Of a stretch of 64,000 nt of DNA, positions 36,707-48,375 are shown in pieces. The notes below the pieces were generated by a model. That model did no database searches. It was not told where the DNA came from and was given only the letters and a program-made list of their open reading frames with translations. The stretch's first letter is position 1. Each line of letters starts with the position of its first letter. The stretch spans positions 811,001 through 875,000 of the forward strand of contig LR746273.1 of the NCBI GenBank assembly GCA_902729315.2, given 5' to 3'. A program made the position numbers and the translations under genes. The DNA is from Spirodela intermedia (taxonomy: Eukaryota > Streptophyta > Magnoliopsida > Alismatales > Araceae).

Positions 36707-38375
36707 AGCCGACGCTGCTCGTCTCTGTGTGTCTCTGTGTGCATAATATTACTACAACCAGGGTCATCTCCGGGGTTGTGTGTCTCTGTGTGTGTGTGAC
36801 GACGGCTCCGTGGCAAGAAGCTTCACCCCTGTGGGATCAACGAAGGACAAAAGAGGCGAGATTGGTTTATTTATTAGGGTTCTATTTTACGATGTCGCAT
36901 CCCCTTTCCCCACAATAAGAGAAAGTGAAACCCTCCACCCTCCACCCTCCACCCGCCGCGCCCCGCCCCCCCCTCCCTCCCCGCCGTCAGGGAAGGTTTT
37001 CTTCTCTTTCTTTTTCTCTTTCATTCCAACGCCCTTGTAGCCTCTTCATTTACTCATGAAAGAAACTCTCCCTGTAAACTCCACATTTACTGGAATGGCA
37101 TTGTATTCATACTTATATAAGCGGTACTTCCACATTCCGATGGACAACATTGGCCAGTCGAGAAAATGACGTGGCCGTCAACCAAGCTCAGGTTAGTCAT
37201 GAAAATGACGTGGCCATCAATGGGTCGACAACCTGAGCTCATGTTAGGTCAAGAAAATGACGTGGCCATCAATGCCCCGTCAGCCTAAGCTCAGGTTAAG
37301 TCGAGAAAATGACCTGGCAATCATGGGGCATCTGCCCCTTCCTTTGTTGAGGATGTGGACATGTCAGGAGGGGCTCTTCTCATGCTCTAGAACCTCCTCG
37401 GAGCCCTCCCTCCCGGCCTTGAATGCAGTGAGCCCCCAATATAGATGGTCTATTCATTAATCTGAATTAAATTTTCCATATTGGGGTTGGGAGAGGTCTC
37501 CATTCTCACCCCTTTGACTGAGCCGATCTGGGGTTCGACAGACGTTGACTTCAGATTATCCTGCAAATCGATTTGATTATTGCCTCTTATTCGCCGTTTA
37601 ATCGCATGCAGATCATAGCATCCACCTCACATTGATCCAGATGGGGAATGCGTTTGGAGAGCTTGCCCACCAAGCTCAAGTACTGGAACCCCAGAAATTC
37701 CGGGATAGAGCGCCGCCTCCCCTCCCAAATCTGAGGATGCAACGCCACGTATCTCCTCCCTACTGATGGAAGAGAAGTGGACGAACTGGGGCGCTAGAGC
37801 CCGTCAGATTCTGAGGATCGAACGGCTGAGGAACGATCAAGTGTTCATCCGGGATTCATCACGCGGATGAACTCGAGAAATTAACCGCAAATGGGTGGAT
37901 GAAAACTGGCCGCCACTAGCTTTCCAACAGCCCTATAACGTCTAAGACAGAAATAGTGTACGGATACTGTCAATAAATAGCCTTAAATGCCAAAATTTGA
38001 ACCGAGTTCATGGCATAATATTAAATTTTATCTGGTTAGATCATCTCGTAACTTTAATGCATAGATTGCATAATGCAATTTTATAATTATCTTTTTTATA
38101 AATATTTATTTCGCGTATATAAAAATCTCTAGAAGGTGCCATCCATTCCACCTTTTGTTAATAAAAAAATAGGCTTCTTTATTCGGTTGAACAGGAAATT
38201 GCGAAAATGGTGGTGGGCAGTAAACTCTAAAGAGATAGCTACGGATGACTTGTTGGGTCAATGGGCCCGGGTTTGCCAGGAATCTATATGGATTCGCTGG
38301 GGCCAAAATGATCTGGGTAGGGTATGTTGCCATAGTATATTGGGCCCAAAATTCTGTTCGAACCCCGCTCCTTCA

Positions 38376-38407
<32 letters not shown>

Positions 38408-38932
38408 GCCCAATAAAATCGTAATGATTCTACTCAACCGGTGGCTTATGCACTTGCCAAATGGGCTTAAGTAAGCCACAATGTGACCCATTTCTATTGG
38501 GCACCAGCTTAGCGGGCCGTAATGGATGCTTGAGAAAGGTAAGAACACATCCCGGGCCCAGCCCGAACCGGTATGTCGATACTCATACTAAATACAGTCA
38601 AGAATATCACAAAAATCTCGCAGTATTTAATCACGATATTATTTAAATCATAAGGCTATTTTTTTAATAAAACTAAGTCAATTAATAATTAACCCCCTAA
38701 TTTATTTTATCAGATTTCACCTCATAAGTACTATTTTTTGAAAGCGGGTTGAACTGGTATTATATTGATATTTTGTTTTTTTCTCAACAGAAAAATGAAA
38801 AGTTATTAAATTACTCCGGCAGCGAAGACGTTTGAATTGATGGATTACGATGCAATTTCTGGTAGATGATGGGAATTTCGGAATTACCATGTGTCCTGTC
38901 TTCCCAACGGACGAATGAGGACGGGCCACGTG
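36707..38932. other. Convergent intergenic region between CYP86A and GPAT
   Basis: The 3' flanks of two convergent genes. It contains a C-rich run near 36930-36990, the TGACGTGGC repeat cluster (annotated separately), a (CT)n run at about 38384-38407 and AT-rich DNA near 37980-38110. No further gene recognised. Confidence 0.5.
37161..37330. repeat. Short tandem repeat cluster with three TGACGTGGCC motifs
   Basis: Four units of 40-52 bases, each beginning with (A)GAAAATGAC, start at about 37161, 37201, 37252 and 37304. The first three contain TGACGTGGCC (motif starts at 37167, 37206 and 37258); the fourth is changed to TGACCTGGC. Units also share an AAGCTCAGGTTAGGTC-like segment, in one unit altered to GAGCTCATGTTAGGTC. 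TGACGTGG is a known core for plant bZIP factors, but the cluster sits 3' of both flanking genes. Confidence 0.8.
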
Positions 38933-39784
38933 TTACTGTACCTTCTCCCGCGCCAGACTCAGAGGCGTGAGCTTGTCCTTGCCTGTGAAGGCCGTGCACT
39001 GGAAGCCCAACGTCTCTGCCAGAAGCTGCTGCACGAGGCTCGCCACCTCCGTCGCCGGCTTGCCGCCTCTGCAAGTCCACTCTTCCGGGAACGGGTCGAG
39101 GAAGGTGATCTCGTACGTGGGTCTCGGGTTCATGAGGAAGAAGAAGGCGTCCAGGTAGCTGTTCCCGTCGCCACCGGCGGCGGTCGTCCCGTGGAAGAGG
39201 TCCGCCCCGGCGTCGATCGCCACCGGCACGATGCGGTCGCTGAGCTCCGCAAATGACGGAGGGAACCGCAGGAGGAAGGGCTCCCGGCACGTCGTCTCCT
39301 CCGGGAAGACGACCACGTCGCCCTTCTGCAGCAGCGCCGAGACGAGCTCGCCGTCGCTGGCGGCCGAGATGGGGCGCCCCCCAAGCGCGGCAGCGACGGC
39401 GAGGGTGTCGAGCGGCGTGCGGCGGTTGCAGACGAGGAGGGAGCCCGGAGAGCCAGCGGCGGGCGGCGGAGGAGGGGAGCCGCGCACAGCGAGTTTGACG
39501 CCGGTGAGGGCGTAGCAATGGCGGCGGAGGCGGCGGGGGAGGGTTACGTGGAGGAGGACGCGGAGGAGGGAGAGAGCGAAGCCGAGGGGCATCCAGAGGA
39601 AGACGAGGAGGGCGGTGATGGCCTCCGGTCGCCGGACGAACCGGCCGTCGTGAAAGCCCACCGGGCCGGCGAGCTGCTCCACCGGAACCCTAGCCGCCGA
39701 TCGGTCCGGGGGCACCATGTACCCCTCCTGCTCCCACGAATTGCACCAATGAGGGAGGTTACAACACGCCATTTTTCTCGCTAC

Positions 39785-39844
<60 letters not shown>

Positions 39845-40483
39845 AGAAGGGACCTTGCAGAGAGCCATGAAATCGTGGTCGGTTTCTCGGTCCCCAAGGC
39901 CGAGCTCCGGCAAGTCCTCGGCGGCGAATTCCTTGAGGAGGGCATCGCTCTTACTTTCGGCGACGAGGACGCCGGCGCCGGCAAGGAATCCCGTGGCCCT
40001 GCCGGTGCGGCGGTCCACCTCGAGCTCCGTGCCAAGGACCTTGTCTCCGCCGAGCCATCCCTTCACGAAGGGCTCCACCATCACCGTCGGGTTCGCCGTC
40101 ACCACCACTCGCCGCCGCCCGCAGGCCCGGAAGGCCCGCCAGCTATCGGCCCTCACGTTGGCGGCGTAGAAGCGGGGGAGCACCGCGGCGGCGGCGGCCT
40201 CGATACGGTGGATCTTCAGGCCGGCGACGGAGACGAAGATCAGGAGCTGGATGCCGGCGGCCTCGGAGACGAGACGGTAGAGGAAGAGGATCAGCGGCGA
40301 CGCGAGGAGGAGGATGACCCCCCGCAGTATCCCTCCCGCCTCCATGGCCAGCAGCATGAAGTACGGGAAGGAGCTCCTGCTCACCAGCAGCGTCCCGTCC
40401 AAGTCCGCCGCCACCGCGTGCTCCTCCCTTCCCGTCAAATCGCAACTCGAGATCGCCGGAAAGTGCCGCTTCTCCTTCCTCAT
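38933..40483 (-). CDS. Bifunctional sn-2 GPAT/phosphatase family protein (GPAT4/6/8-like) with degenerate acyltransferase site
   Basis: Family members make 2-monoacylglycerol cutin precursors in the ER: an acyltransferase moves an omega-hydroxy acyl group to glycerol-3-phosphate and an N-terminal HAD-like domain removes the phosphate. Two exons, 40483-39854 and 39727-38933, give 474 residues. The phosphatase motifs look intact: AADLDGTLL (Asp27, Asp29) and GDRETDHDFM (about 197-206). The region EGYMVPPD...GFHDGRFVRRP also fits. In the acyltransferase domain the usual NHRTxLD is NRRTPLD, so the HX4D histidine is Arg312. PEGTT is PEETT (Glu354). About 24 residues between LD317 and GDVVV, carrying the conserved Arg block, are absent. 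FLMNPRPTYEITFLDP and the C-terminus remain. I chose ATG 40483 because MRKEKRHFPAISSCD aligns with the family start; ATG 40603 would add 40 residues of low-complexity sequence. Confidence 0.88.
39788..39840. repeat. (AG)26 microsatellite in the GPAT intron
   Basis: Uninterrupted dinucleotide run, (CT)n in gene sense, making up nearly half of the 126-base intron. Confidence 0.97.
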
Positions 40484-41148
40484 CTCCTCCTCTCTCTCTT
40501 CTTTCTCTCTCTTTCTTACCTCTCCCGGGTGAGTACTTGTGCGAGCAGGAAGGCCGTACCGTGCAATTAGGGAAGGCGAAGGGGCCCCCTGAGGGGGAAC
40601 CACGATGTACTCGTGCTGGCCGTCCGATCGGAGAATCGGAGGGGAAGGAAAATGCCCTGGTGGCTCGAAGATCTTTAAGACGGGTCGAAGATGACGTCAC
40701 ACAGCACCCCACGCGGAGCCGGCGGGCAGATGCGAAGGCTCAGCCGTGAGCAGTCAAACCCCGCCTTAAATAAGAGCTGGCACATAGCGTCTGCACTGAG
40801 CCGGCGGCTCAGCAGAACTACCAACCGTGATGGAGGGTCATCTGTCAAGACGGTGAAGAGGGTCATCGACTCCCCAAGGCAGACCAATCACCAGTTGCCA
40901 AATCATCCAACACCATTAACAAATGGGGCCCACGTATAATTCTCAATTATACACATTCAATACTGTACACACAGGGTACTATCTACAGGAAATAAAAATA
41001 AAAATAAAAATAAAAATAAAAGCTACAACTACATTTTTGGTAATCTCAAACAAATCGTCATCACCGCAAACCTGTGTTGAAGTTAATTGCAGTAATTACC
41101 CAGAAATTATGAGCTGAACAGCCGAAGAAATAGCTTGGGCGGGCCCCG
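40484..41148. other. Intergenic, GPAT upstream / U-box kinase downstream
   Basis: Holds the GPAT promoter and leader and the 3' flank of the tandemly oriented U-box gene. An (AAAAT)n-like run (AAAATA units) lies at 40989-41020. No gene recognised. Confidence 0.5.
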
Positions 41149-44100
41149 TTAAAGGTGTTGCTGTTGCATCCACTCCTGGATGGCAGACCGGAGGGTGAGG
41201 TTGGGGATGAGCTGCGTGTGGGGAAGGACGAGGTTGGTCATGGGGGAGGTGTTCTTGCTCTCGAACCACCCTCTCACGGCCTCCCCCTCGTAGGTGAACC
41301 CGTCCGCCGCCACCTGCGGATCCCTCATCACCTCCTGCAACGAACAAGAACGAGAGAGGGAGAGAGGGAGAGAGAGAGAGCATAAAGCTACGAACCTGGG
41401 ACATAAGAAGAAAAAGGGAGAGAAGAGCAAAGAGTAGTAACCTGGAAGATGGGGCAGAGGAAGTAGGAGGGGGCGTGGGAGTCGTCGTCGGAGGAGGGGA
41501 GGCGGAGAGAGGGGGCGGGGAGGGCGGAGGCGGAGTTCTTCATAGGCTCGAGGACTCTCCAGACGCCGTTGATGAGGTCGGGGCGGTCCCTGCGGTTCAT
41601 CTGGCAGCACTGCATGGCGAGGTTGACGAGCTGATTAGCCTGCACGAATGGCCAGTCGCCGGCGGACTGGTCCACCATCCGGCGGAAGGTATTCCCTTCC
41701 AGCGCCTCCTCCACGTCCCTGACGATGCGATGCGCTGGGCGTCCCGTGAGCAGGCGGAGGATGATGACGCCGAGGGAGTAGATGTCGGAGCCGAGGGTGA
41801 GCTCCCCGGTGACGAGGATCTCAGGGTCCATGTACATGATGGTGCCCTTGGGGGCGGTGCGGTGGCAGAGGGTGGTGTAGGAGGAGAAGGCGCTGGAGTG
41901 GGAGAGGAGGCGGCTGAGGCCGAAGTCGCCGAGTTTGGAGGAGAAGGTGGAGTCGAGGAGGACGTTGGCTGGCTTAAGGTCCCCGTGGACGACGCTGTGG
42001 GGCGCGCTCGAGTGGAGAAAGATGAGGGCGGAGCAGATGTCGGCGGCGATGCGGGTGCGGGCCTGCCAGGGTAGCGGCGGGGAGTTGTCCTTGCAGGTGA
42101 GGCGGTCCTCCAGGCTCCCGTTGGAGAGGAATTCGTATACCAGGCACCAGGCCTCTGGGCAAACTCCGATGAGCGTCACCAGGTTCGGGTGCCTCATTCT
42201 GCTCAGAATCTCCACCTGAAAGAAAGGAAGGAAGAAGGAGAGATCAACAGGAAGCAATAGTTTAAGGGTTTCTGCTTTTAAAGGTTTATTATTATTATTA
42301 TTATTATTTACCTCTTGGCGGAATTCAGCCTGGCCCTGGGTTCCCTGGGGATGGAGCCTCTTTATGGCGACGGTGGTGTGGCGGAGAACGCCTCTGTAGA
42401 CGCTGCCGTAGCCGCCCTCTCCGATCTTGAGGGAGTCGTCGAAGCCGCGGGTGGCCTGCTCGAGCTCCTGGTAGGTGAACACTGAGAAACCGGGGGCTCC
42501 GCGGGGGACGGCGCTCAGCTCCGCCGCTTCTCTGAGGGCGTCGTCTCGCTCCTGGCGCAGCTCCTGTTGGTCCCTCTGGAGGGAGCGTATCTGGAGCTCG
42601 GCTTCCTCCAGCTTCTGCTCGAGAATCCTGATCTCAGTCTCAGCCTGGGCGACCTGAGCTTCAAGAGCGGATCTCCGCTCGCCCGCCTCCCAGAGCTTCT
42701 GGCGGGCGTCGAGGTTCTCAGTTTTAAGCTTCTCCAGCTCCTGCGTCTCCCTTGCCAGCGCCGCCTCCGCATCTCTCCTCTGTTTCGACTCTCTCTCATG
42801 CATGTTCGCCAGCGTTATAACCTGTTCAATCAGGGTTCCTATCGATGACGACACAAGATACGATTGCTCAAGTCGGTGCCCGTGAAAGAGGAACTCACTC
42901 TGCGGGCTCTGTCAAGCGCATCCTTCTCAGCTTTCTGGCGCCTACACGCTTCTTCGTAAGCTTCTCTCTTCGCATTCTCTGCTTCCGCCAGGGCTTGTTG
43001 AACTTGATCGTACAAGTCATCGTGAGTGATGCCATCCTCCTGAAAGCGAACCGATAAATCGGACCGAAGCGATGGCCATGTAAATGAACTCCAAATGAGC
43101 AAGAATTATCTTGCCCCAGAAACTTATTTAAAAGTGGGTTATTTATGGGTCTAGCATCATGCATGAAGGTTTAATGCGTGCCATTTGCGACGATTTCTTA
43201 AGGTCCGAGGAGCAATAATAAAAGGAAAAAGAAAGAATCCGAAAAAGGACGCACCTGGATGTCCAGTGGGTACAAGGGCGGAATGCCCTCTTCGAGTTCA
43301 GACGATGACGGCAAAGCGAGAGACTCCTCAATTCTGGGCGCCGAAGGTGAAGGGGGACCGTTGACTTCATAATATGCTGAGCGGGAAGAACTGTCGGAAC
43401 GCTGAGAATCTTCCCCCGGCCATCTATCCCAGAGGTTTAGGCCGACCATCTCCGTCCTTGGGATGTTGAGAGAAGAGACTCTCGTGGGCTCCGCTCGTGG
43501 GTTGGCGACCGGGATTTCTCGCCGGCGAAGGTCCTCTGATCTCGACCTGAGCCTCTCAGCTTCCTCTCTTGTAGGGAGTTGAGGCCTCTCTGGCAAGGTT
43601 CCTCTCACTGAACCGGGTTGGGAGGAGGTGGATCCTGAACTTGCTTCCGTGTTTCCATCATCAAGACCAGCTTCCCTGTTTCCAATGCACGATTCTAGTA
43701 AGCACAGACAATCTTAGAGGAAAGAGAACAATTCTGTCTAAGACGCCACCCCTAGCTTGGAAAAATACTGCGGATACTCCTATGAGCTGGAAATATCTTG
43801 TATACACCGTAGGGATATAACAGTCTCGCGACCATAAGAGGAGGTTTGACCACTACACGGGTATTGAAAATACTTATGAAATTACTCATTTTTATATGAT
43901 TTCTCGACCAAGTGGTGAACATTCTCCACACCATAATAATTGGAGGTTCTTCCCAGGATCAATTTATGAATCACATTAATAACCTGTGGCATGCAGATAA
44001 ATCGAGAAATTATTTAGCATCTCTCACTATATTTCACCCCAAATTGCTAAATCCTCGCTGGCTTGTTATGGGCTTATCAGGATTGGCCAGGATACCTTCT

Positions 44101-46836
44101 AAAACGTGGGATTTATTCAGGACAAACCATGGCCACACCTTGAACTGCGCCCACGAAACAAAAAACCCATGGTTTCTAGGCAAATAACTCCAGACTTATA
44201 ATCTGAAAAGGACGCCTACACGAGGAAACTTAATTTACCTGACACATATAAGGTTTCCTTTGCAGACAAACGTTATGCGGCACCATGAAGCAGCTTCTTC
44301 GTGTACAGTTTTCGCTTTTTTGGACTTGGGCGATCTCATCTTTCTGTCAAATACAGCGTCAGGAAGAAGTAAGTCAGCAGTGGAAAACTTTTACTAATGA
44401 ACGTAGATGGGAAGAAAAAAACATCAAGTTCTTCTGTTAATGTCTGTCTTGGAGAGGGAAAGTGAATTTGTTGACAAATCTTATCAATGAACAGAAGAAA
44501 TAAATATAAACAGAATATCCTCCTTGTTAGAGAGGAGGTTCGCATTATCACATCAACTGAATAAGATGTAAAAAAAGAATCGCATCATATCATGCTTCCA
44601 CTCCACGTAATTAACATCAGGGCAGGCAGAAAAAGGCTGTGTTTTCATTTCTTATCTAAGGTTTTGCACCACCTATAATCTCTTGATCTACGAACTCTCT
44701 GGGTAGCACGATGAGTGAAAATATGATCTTGCATCCATCGATCTGTACTTCACATCGCTTTGGCAAATCGTCGAGATGAACTTGGGATAATAGGATCATG
44801 GGGCATGAGTGATTTGAGCGATCAGCCAGGTCTTCCTGCTTATATTTTTCTCGGAGAACTAGAAAAACGCAACAAATAAAAATGATTCCAGTCACAAATC
44901 TCTTGCATTTGCTGTTCTATTCCGTGGGGGACAGCGATCCGCGTTGAATCTTCCCGAAATTAAAAGGATTGACAATTCCACTCTGAGAGCAGAAATCACA
45001 AAACGGGATAAATACGAAGTTCGGGTCATATATATTACCCAAATTACTCATTACTTCGGAGACAAATTGATCAGAGGAGAAGAACACTTTGCGGACAAAG
45101 AAAGCAGATATATTTCTTTTCACGGTCAGCCACATAATATGGGTATTCATGGAGAGCGCATATCACCTCTAATGAATTTAATAGCATGCAGAGGAATCTC
45201 AATGTCATTTACTTATGACCTGGATAAAATGTAAGCTTCACGATAACACAAACGCATTATATGGCATGTCTATGACAGAAACCAGTCGATATAATGTTCA
45301 ATACGAGTAACTTAGATGCCGCCTATTCTGGATACATTTCCTTTACTAAATCGTCATTTCTACTACTTTATTTTCTTATCAGAACAGGGTTTTTAATAGT
45401 GGGCCAACTTATCAACACCGATAATAAAAGCTCATGAAACGAAACTATGAAATTAGAACTAAAAGATGAAAAACTCTCCATTAAGCTCAAAGACACATAC
45501 TTCGAATAGTTCCTGTCTGAGGCAGCTCCCATGACAAGGTTGGTAATAACTTCACGTCTGATCAATGTTAGAATCCCTTTTGCAACATCATCCTTCTTAA
45601 TGACCAACCTTTCTGCTCGAAACTAGAAACATAAAAGATATAAGGTTAAGTCAAAAACCAAAATTTTTCTGTTAAACTATATCGGGTGGCCTACTTCGTA
45701 GTTCAAAGATTATCAGAGAATGGTAACATATATTATGTTAAGCCTGCTTTGTGATTTTTCTTTGCAATTTATTCTATCGGAGATTAAGATAAGACAAGAA
45801 ATCATCTTCACCTTCGCGGCTGCACAAATGGCCAGATACTCCTCTAGGGTCTCGTTCATCTTGTCTTCTTCTAGTTTTCTGTGCGCAGCAACTTGCGGCC
45901 CAGATAGCTTGCTTACTGGGAATTTCGCGCCCACTAAAAAAAATAAGGCCTTCGTTACTAAAGTCGTACAAAATTTTGGATTCAGACAGAACGCAATAAA
46001 TAAATAAATATATGGCACTAAATACACTATTATGAATCTCATCGTCATAAGGACAGAAACTGGATAATGAGGATAAACCATTCCGGAATTCTTATATTTT
46101 TCCTTAGCTGCAGTTTAAGACAAGGATCGAACTTGTTGCCATGTCCAGTCTATATAAAACACCAAAGACAAGGAGTCTGTGATTGTTTTGCAATTCAGTA
46201 AGACAGCATTCTTGATGCTTGAACAGATCAAAGGGAATTGTCCTGTGCCTTTGGGAAACAAGAAATTAAGCAGTATCACCTTATAAGACCACATCCCCGC
46301 AAGGACTAATGATGATTAAGAGAATAGTTACCGCGTGAGATGAAATATAACTAATTGGAATGCTTAGAAATCCATAGATGTCGTTAGATTATACAACATG
46401 AGTAACAGCTAAAAATACAGGTGGCCGTGCCACTCCTAGGATCTGCAAGGATCCTAGGTTATGCAAGGATCAGCATGGATTCCTGCTCTATGTGTAGGCT
46501 TCTTCGAGGTTTAAAGAAAAAGGAGAAGTAGAAGAACGTACTCATGGGAATCATCTGGTCGTGACGATGGACGTGGGCGAGGACGATTTTTTTGTCCCTG
46601 GGAAAGTTCTGCAGAGCCCACATCAGGACAGACTTGCTCTCCTTGAACTCCTTCCCCACGGCGACGAAGACCTTCTCCCCTAAATGTCTGGATGGGGAAT
46701 CTCTCTGCGAGTTATCAGATGAGGATCCAGCTCGCAAGGGTGTCTGTATCTCCTCAATCCCACCCGTGCTCTCTCCTTCGCTGCCGCTGCGGCTAAAGTC
46801 ACCATTGAAGCTGCTTTGAAACCGGTTTCCTTCCAT
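41149..46836 (-). CDS. USP-domain / protein kinase / U-box E3 ligase (PUB33-35 type)
   Basis: Receptor-like cytoplasmic kinase fused to a C-terminal U-box, expected to have kinase-like and ubiquitin-ligase functions. Nine exons: 46836-46542, 45933-45812, 45622-45501, 44343-44239, 43675-43255, 43039-42899, 42821-42312, 42215-41442 and 41334-41149. All are in phase and encode 891 residues. The USP-like domain starts at about residue 45 (EKVFVAVGKEFKESKSVLMW). A Ser/Arg-rich linker and a long coiled coil (about 360-510, EKLKTENLDARQKLWEAGER) follow. The kinase spans about 530-800: GEGGYGSVYRG (536-546), VAIK with Lys556, HGDLKPAN (649-656) and DFG (669-671). The HGD in place of HRD makes it a non-RD kinase. 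The U-box begins at FLCPIFQEVMRDPQVAADGF and ends IQEWMQQQHL. Intron 7 holds an (ATT)n run. The start is ATG 46836; nothing upstream in frame is an ATG. Confidence 0.93.
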
Positions 46837-47294
46837 CTGGATCAACTATGGATAGAACCCTACAGAACTCGCTGTTGGGATAGCGTGATTAGAACAAAAG
46901 GCAGGAGGAGATAAACAGGTTGTAGTCTACCGAAGCCTCCAATTCAGCGGTGGGACTGACACAGCATTTTCTTCTCTCCTCGGATTGACTAAGGACGTCA
47001 AACGTTAAAACTAAAAGGGAACAGGGGAAGATGTTTTGGCACTTTCTATTCGGAACTTTGCGACGAGTGAGGTCCCCGAAAAGGTAGAGCTTGTACTGGC
47101 AATCACAGGGGAAAGCGCCCCTTACAGAGACGAGATATGAAAAACGGAGAAGACGGAGAAGATCTGACAGCGCATAACACTCTCTCCATCTCTTGTTCTC
47201 ACAGAATTGGCTCCTCCTGACGTCCCGGGTGGACGGAAGAAGGGGGAGGGGAAGGAGGAGATGAAAGTTCCCTTAGCAGAACTATCGGGGAGAT

Positions 47295-47332
<38 letters not shown>

Positions 47333-48067
47333 ACCGCCAAAGTCAACATGGACCGGAGGCTCATGTAGTTTCCTCGTGTGGCGGGGCCTTCGGTACGGCG
47401 GTTTTTCTCCAATCAAGCACCGACAGCTCCCCATCTCTCTAGACGCTTGCTAAAGGACGGGACCCGCGGTATCAAGGAATATCCCTGAGCGCTGCCTGAC
47501 GTGGTCCTCAAGCTTCAGTTACACAGAAGATGGAAGAAACAAAACTCTTATGTGGAAGAAACGTGTTCAGGGTCAAAGCCGCCCCCGCCGGTCGCTGCGG
47601 GCCCGGTGGCTGTGATATCTGAATCCGGAAGACCAACTGAGACAGCGACGCAGGACTGGCCTCCGTCTTATCCGCTTCACCTTTACTCGCGGCTCCCAAC
47701 TAGACTTGTCTCGTCTCCTTCGTGCCAGCAGTCCCAGAGGCGACTCAGAAGACTACCGGCGTGAAGATCCCCAATTTCAGGTTCAAATCAAATCAACAGA
47801 AAAGGAGAGAAAAGGCTGACTTTGGTGGATCGGGAAAATAGACGAACCTAGTAGAGTGTGATCTTGTCGACGGGAAAAGGTACAAGAGATCACGAGGCTC
47901 GGCGGCGGATGCTTCTCTTCGCATTGGGGAGAAAACTATGAAGAATATACGGAGAGGTGATGAACAGCCATCCGAGATTCTCGTCAGGCTATCGACTAAT
48001 GGCAGCGCAGGCCGCTTAACCGAATGAATTTTCCCATCAGCATTTTCTCGCAACCAGAAAGAAGAAA
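46837..48067. other. Promoter and leader region of the U-box kinase gene
   Basis: Upstream of the U-box kinase start. Contains a (GA)n run at 47302-47330 and GC-mixed sequence. No recognised gene; short open frames in both orientations look random. Confidence 0.5.
47302..47330. repeat. (AG)14 microsatellite
   Basis: Dinucleotide run, (CT)n in the sense of the downstream U-box kinase gene, about 470 bases before its start codon. Confidence 0.9.
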
Positions 48068-48375
48068 CTAGGCTGCAAAACAATCCCCTCCGAAGCCTCC
48101 ACTTTCTCTGCCTGCGGATCGACGCAGAATATTTGGTAGATAAGATAGATCGAGATAGATATAGACAGATCGAGAGAGAGAGAGAGAGAGAGACCTGCGA
48201 AGGAGAGCGATCCGCATTGATTCTCCGGCAAGTCGCCCTTCCGTGGCAAAGCCGGCAGATTTGCAGCTGGCATTGACTTTCCTAGTTCCTCCCTGATACT
48301 CACCAACCGCCGATCATTCGCTTCACTCGCAGAGAGCTCGCGAGGACGACGATGCTCGCGAGGTTCCATGAACAT
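48068..48375 (-). CDS. Possible two-exon gene for a 74-residue protein of unknown function
   Basis: Not a family I recognise. Exon 48375-48195 opens with MFMEPREHRRPRELSASEAN and runs 60 codons plus one base to a GT donor in CAG/GTCTCT. After an 83-base intron rich in (CT)n and ending GATCCGCAG, exon 48111-48068 continues in frame (GRESGGFGGDCFAA) to a TAG. Both splice sites are good matches and the intron has the usual pyrimidine-rich content. The product would be charged at the N-terminus with a Gly-rich end; no signal peptide or membrane segment is seen. It could instead be a non-coding leader exon of another transcript. Confidence 0.35.

Noticed and set aside
39518-40570. 350-codon open frame on the plus strand
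   Set aside because: Antisense shadow of the GC-rich GPAT gene; the translation is low-complexity Glu/Gly/Arg with an Arg-Glu run from the (GA)n repeat and has no domain.
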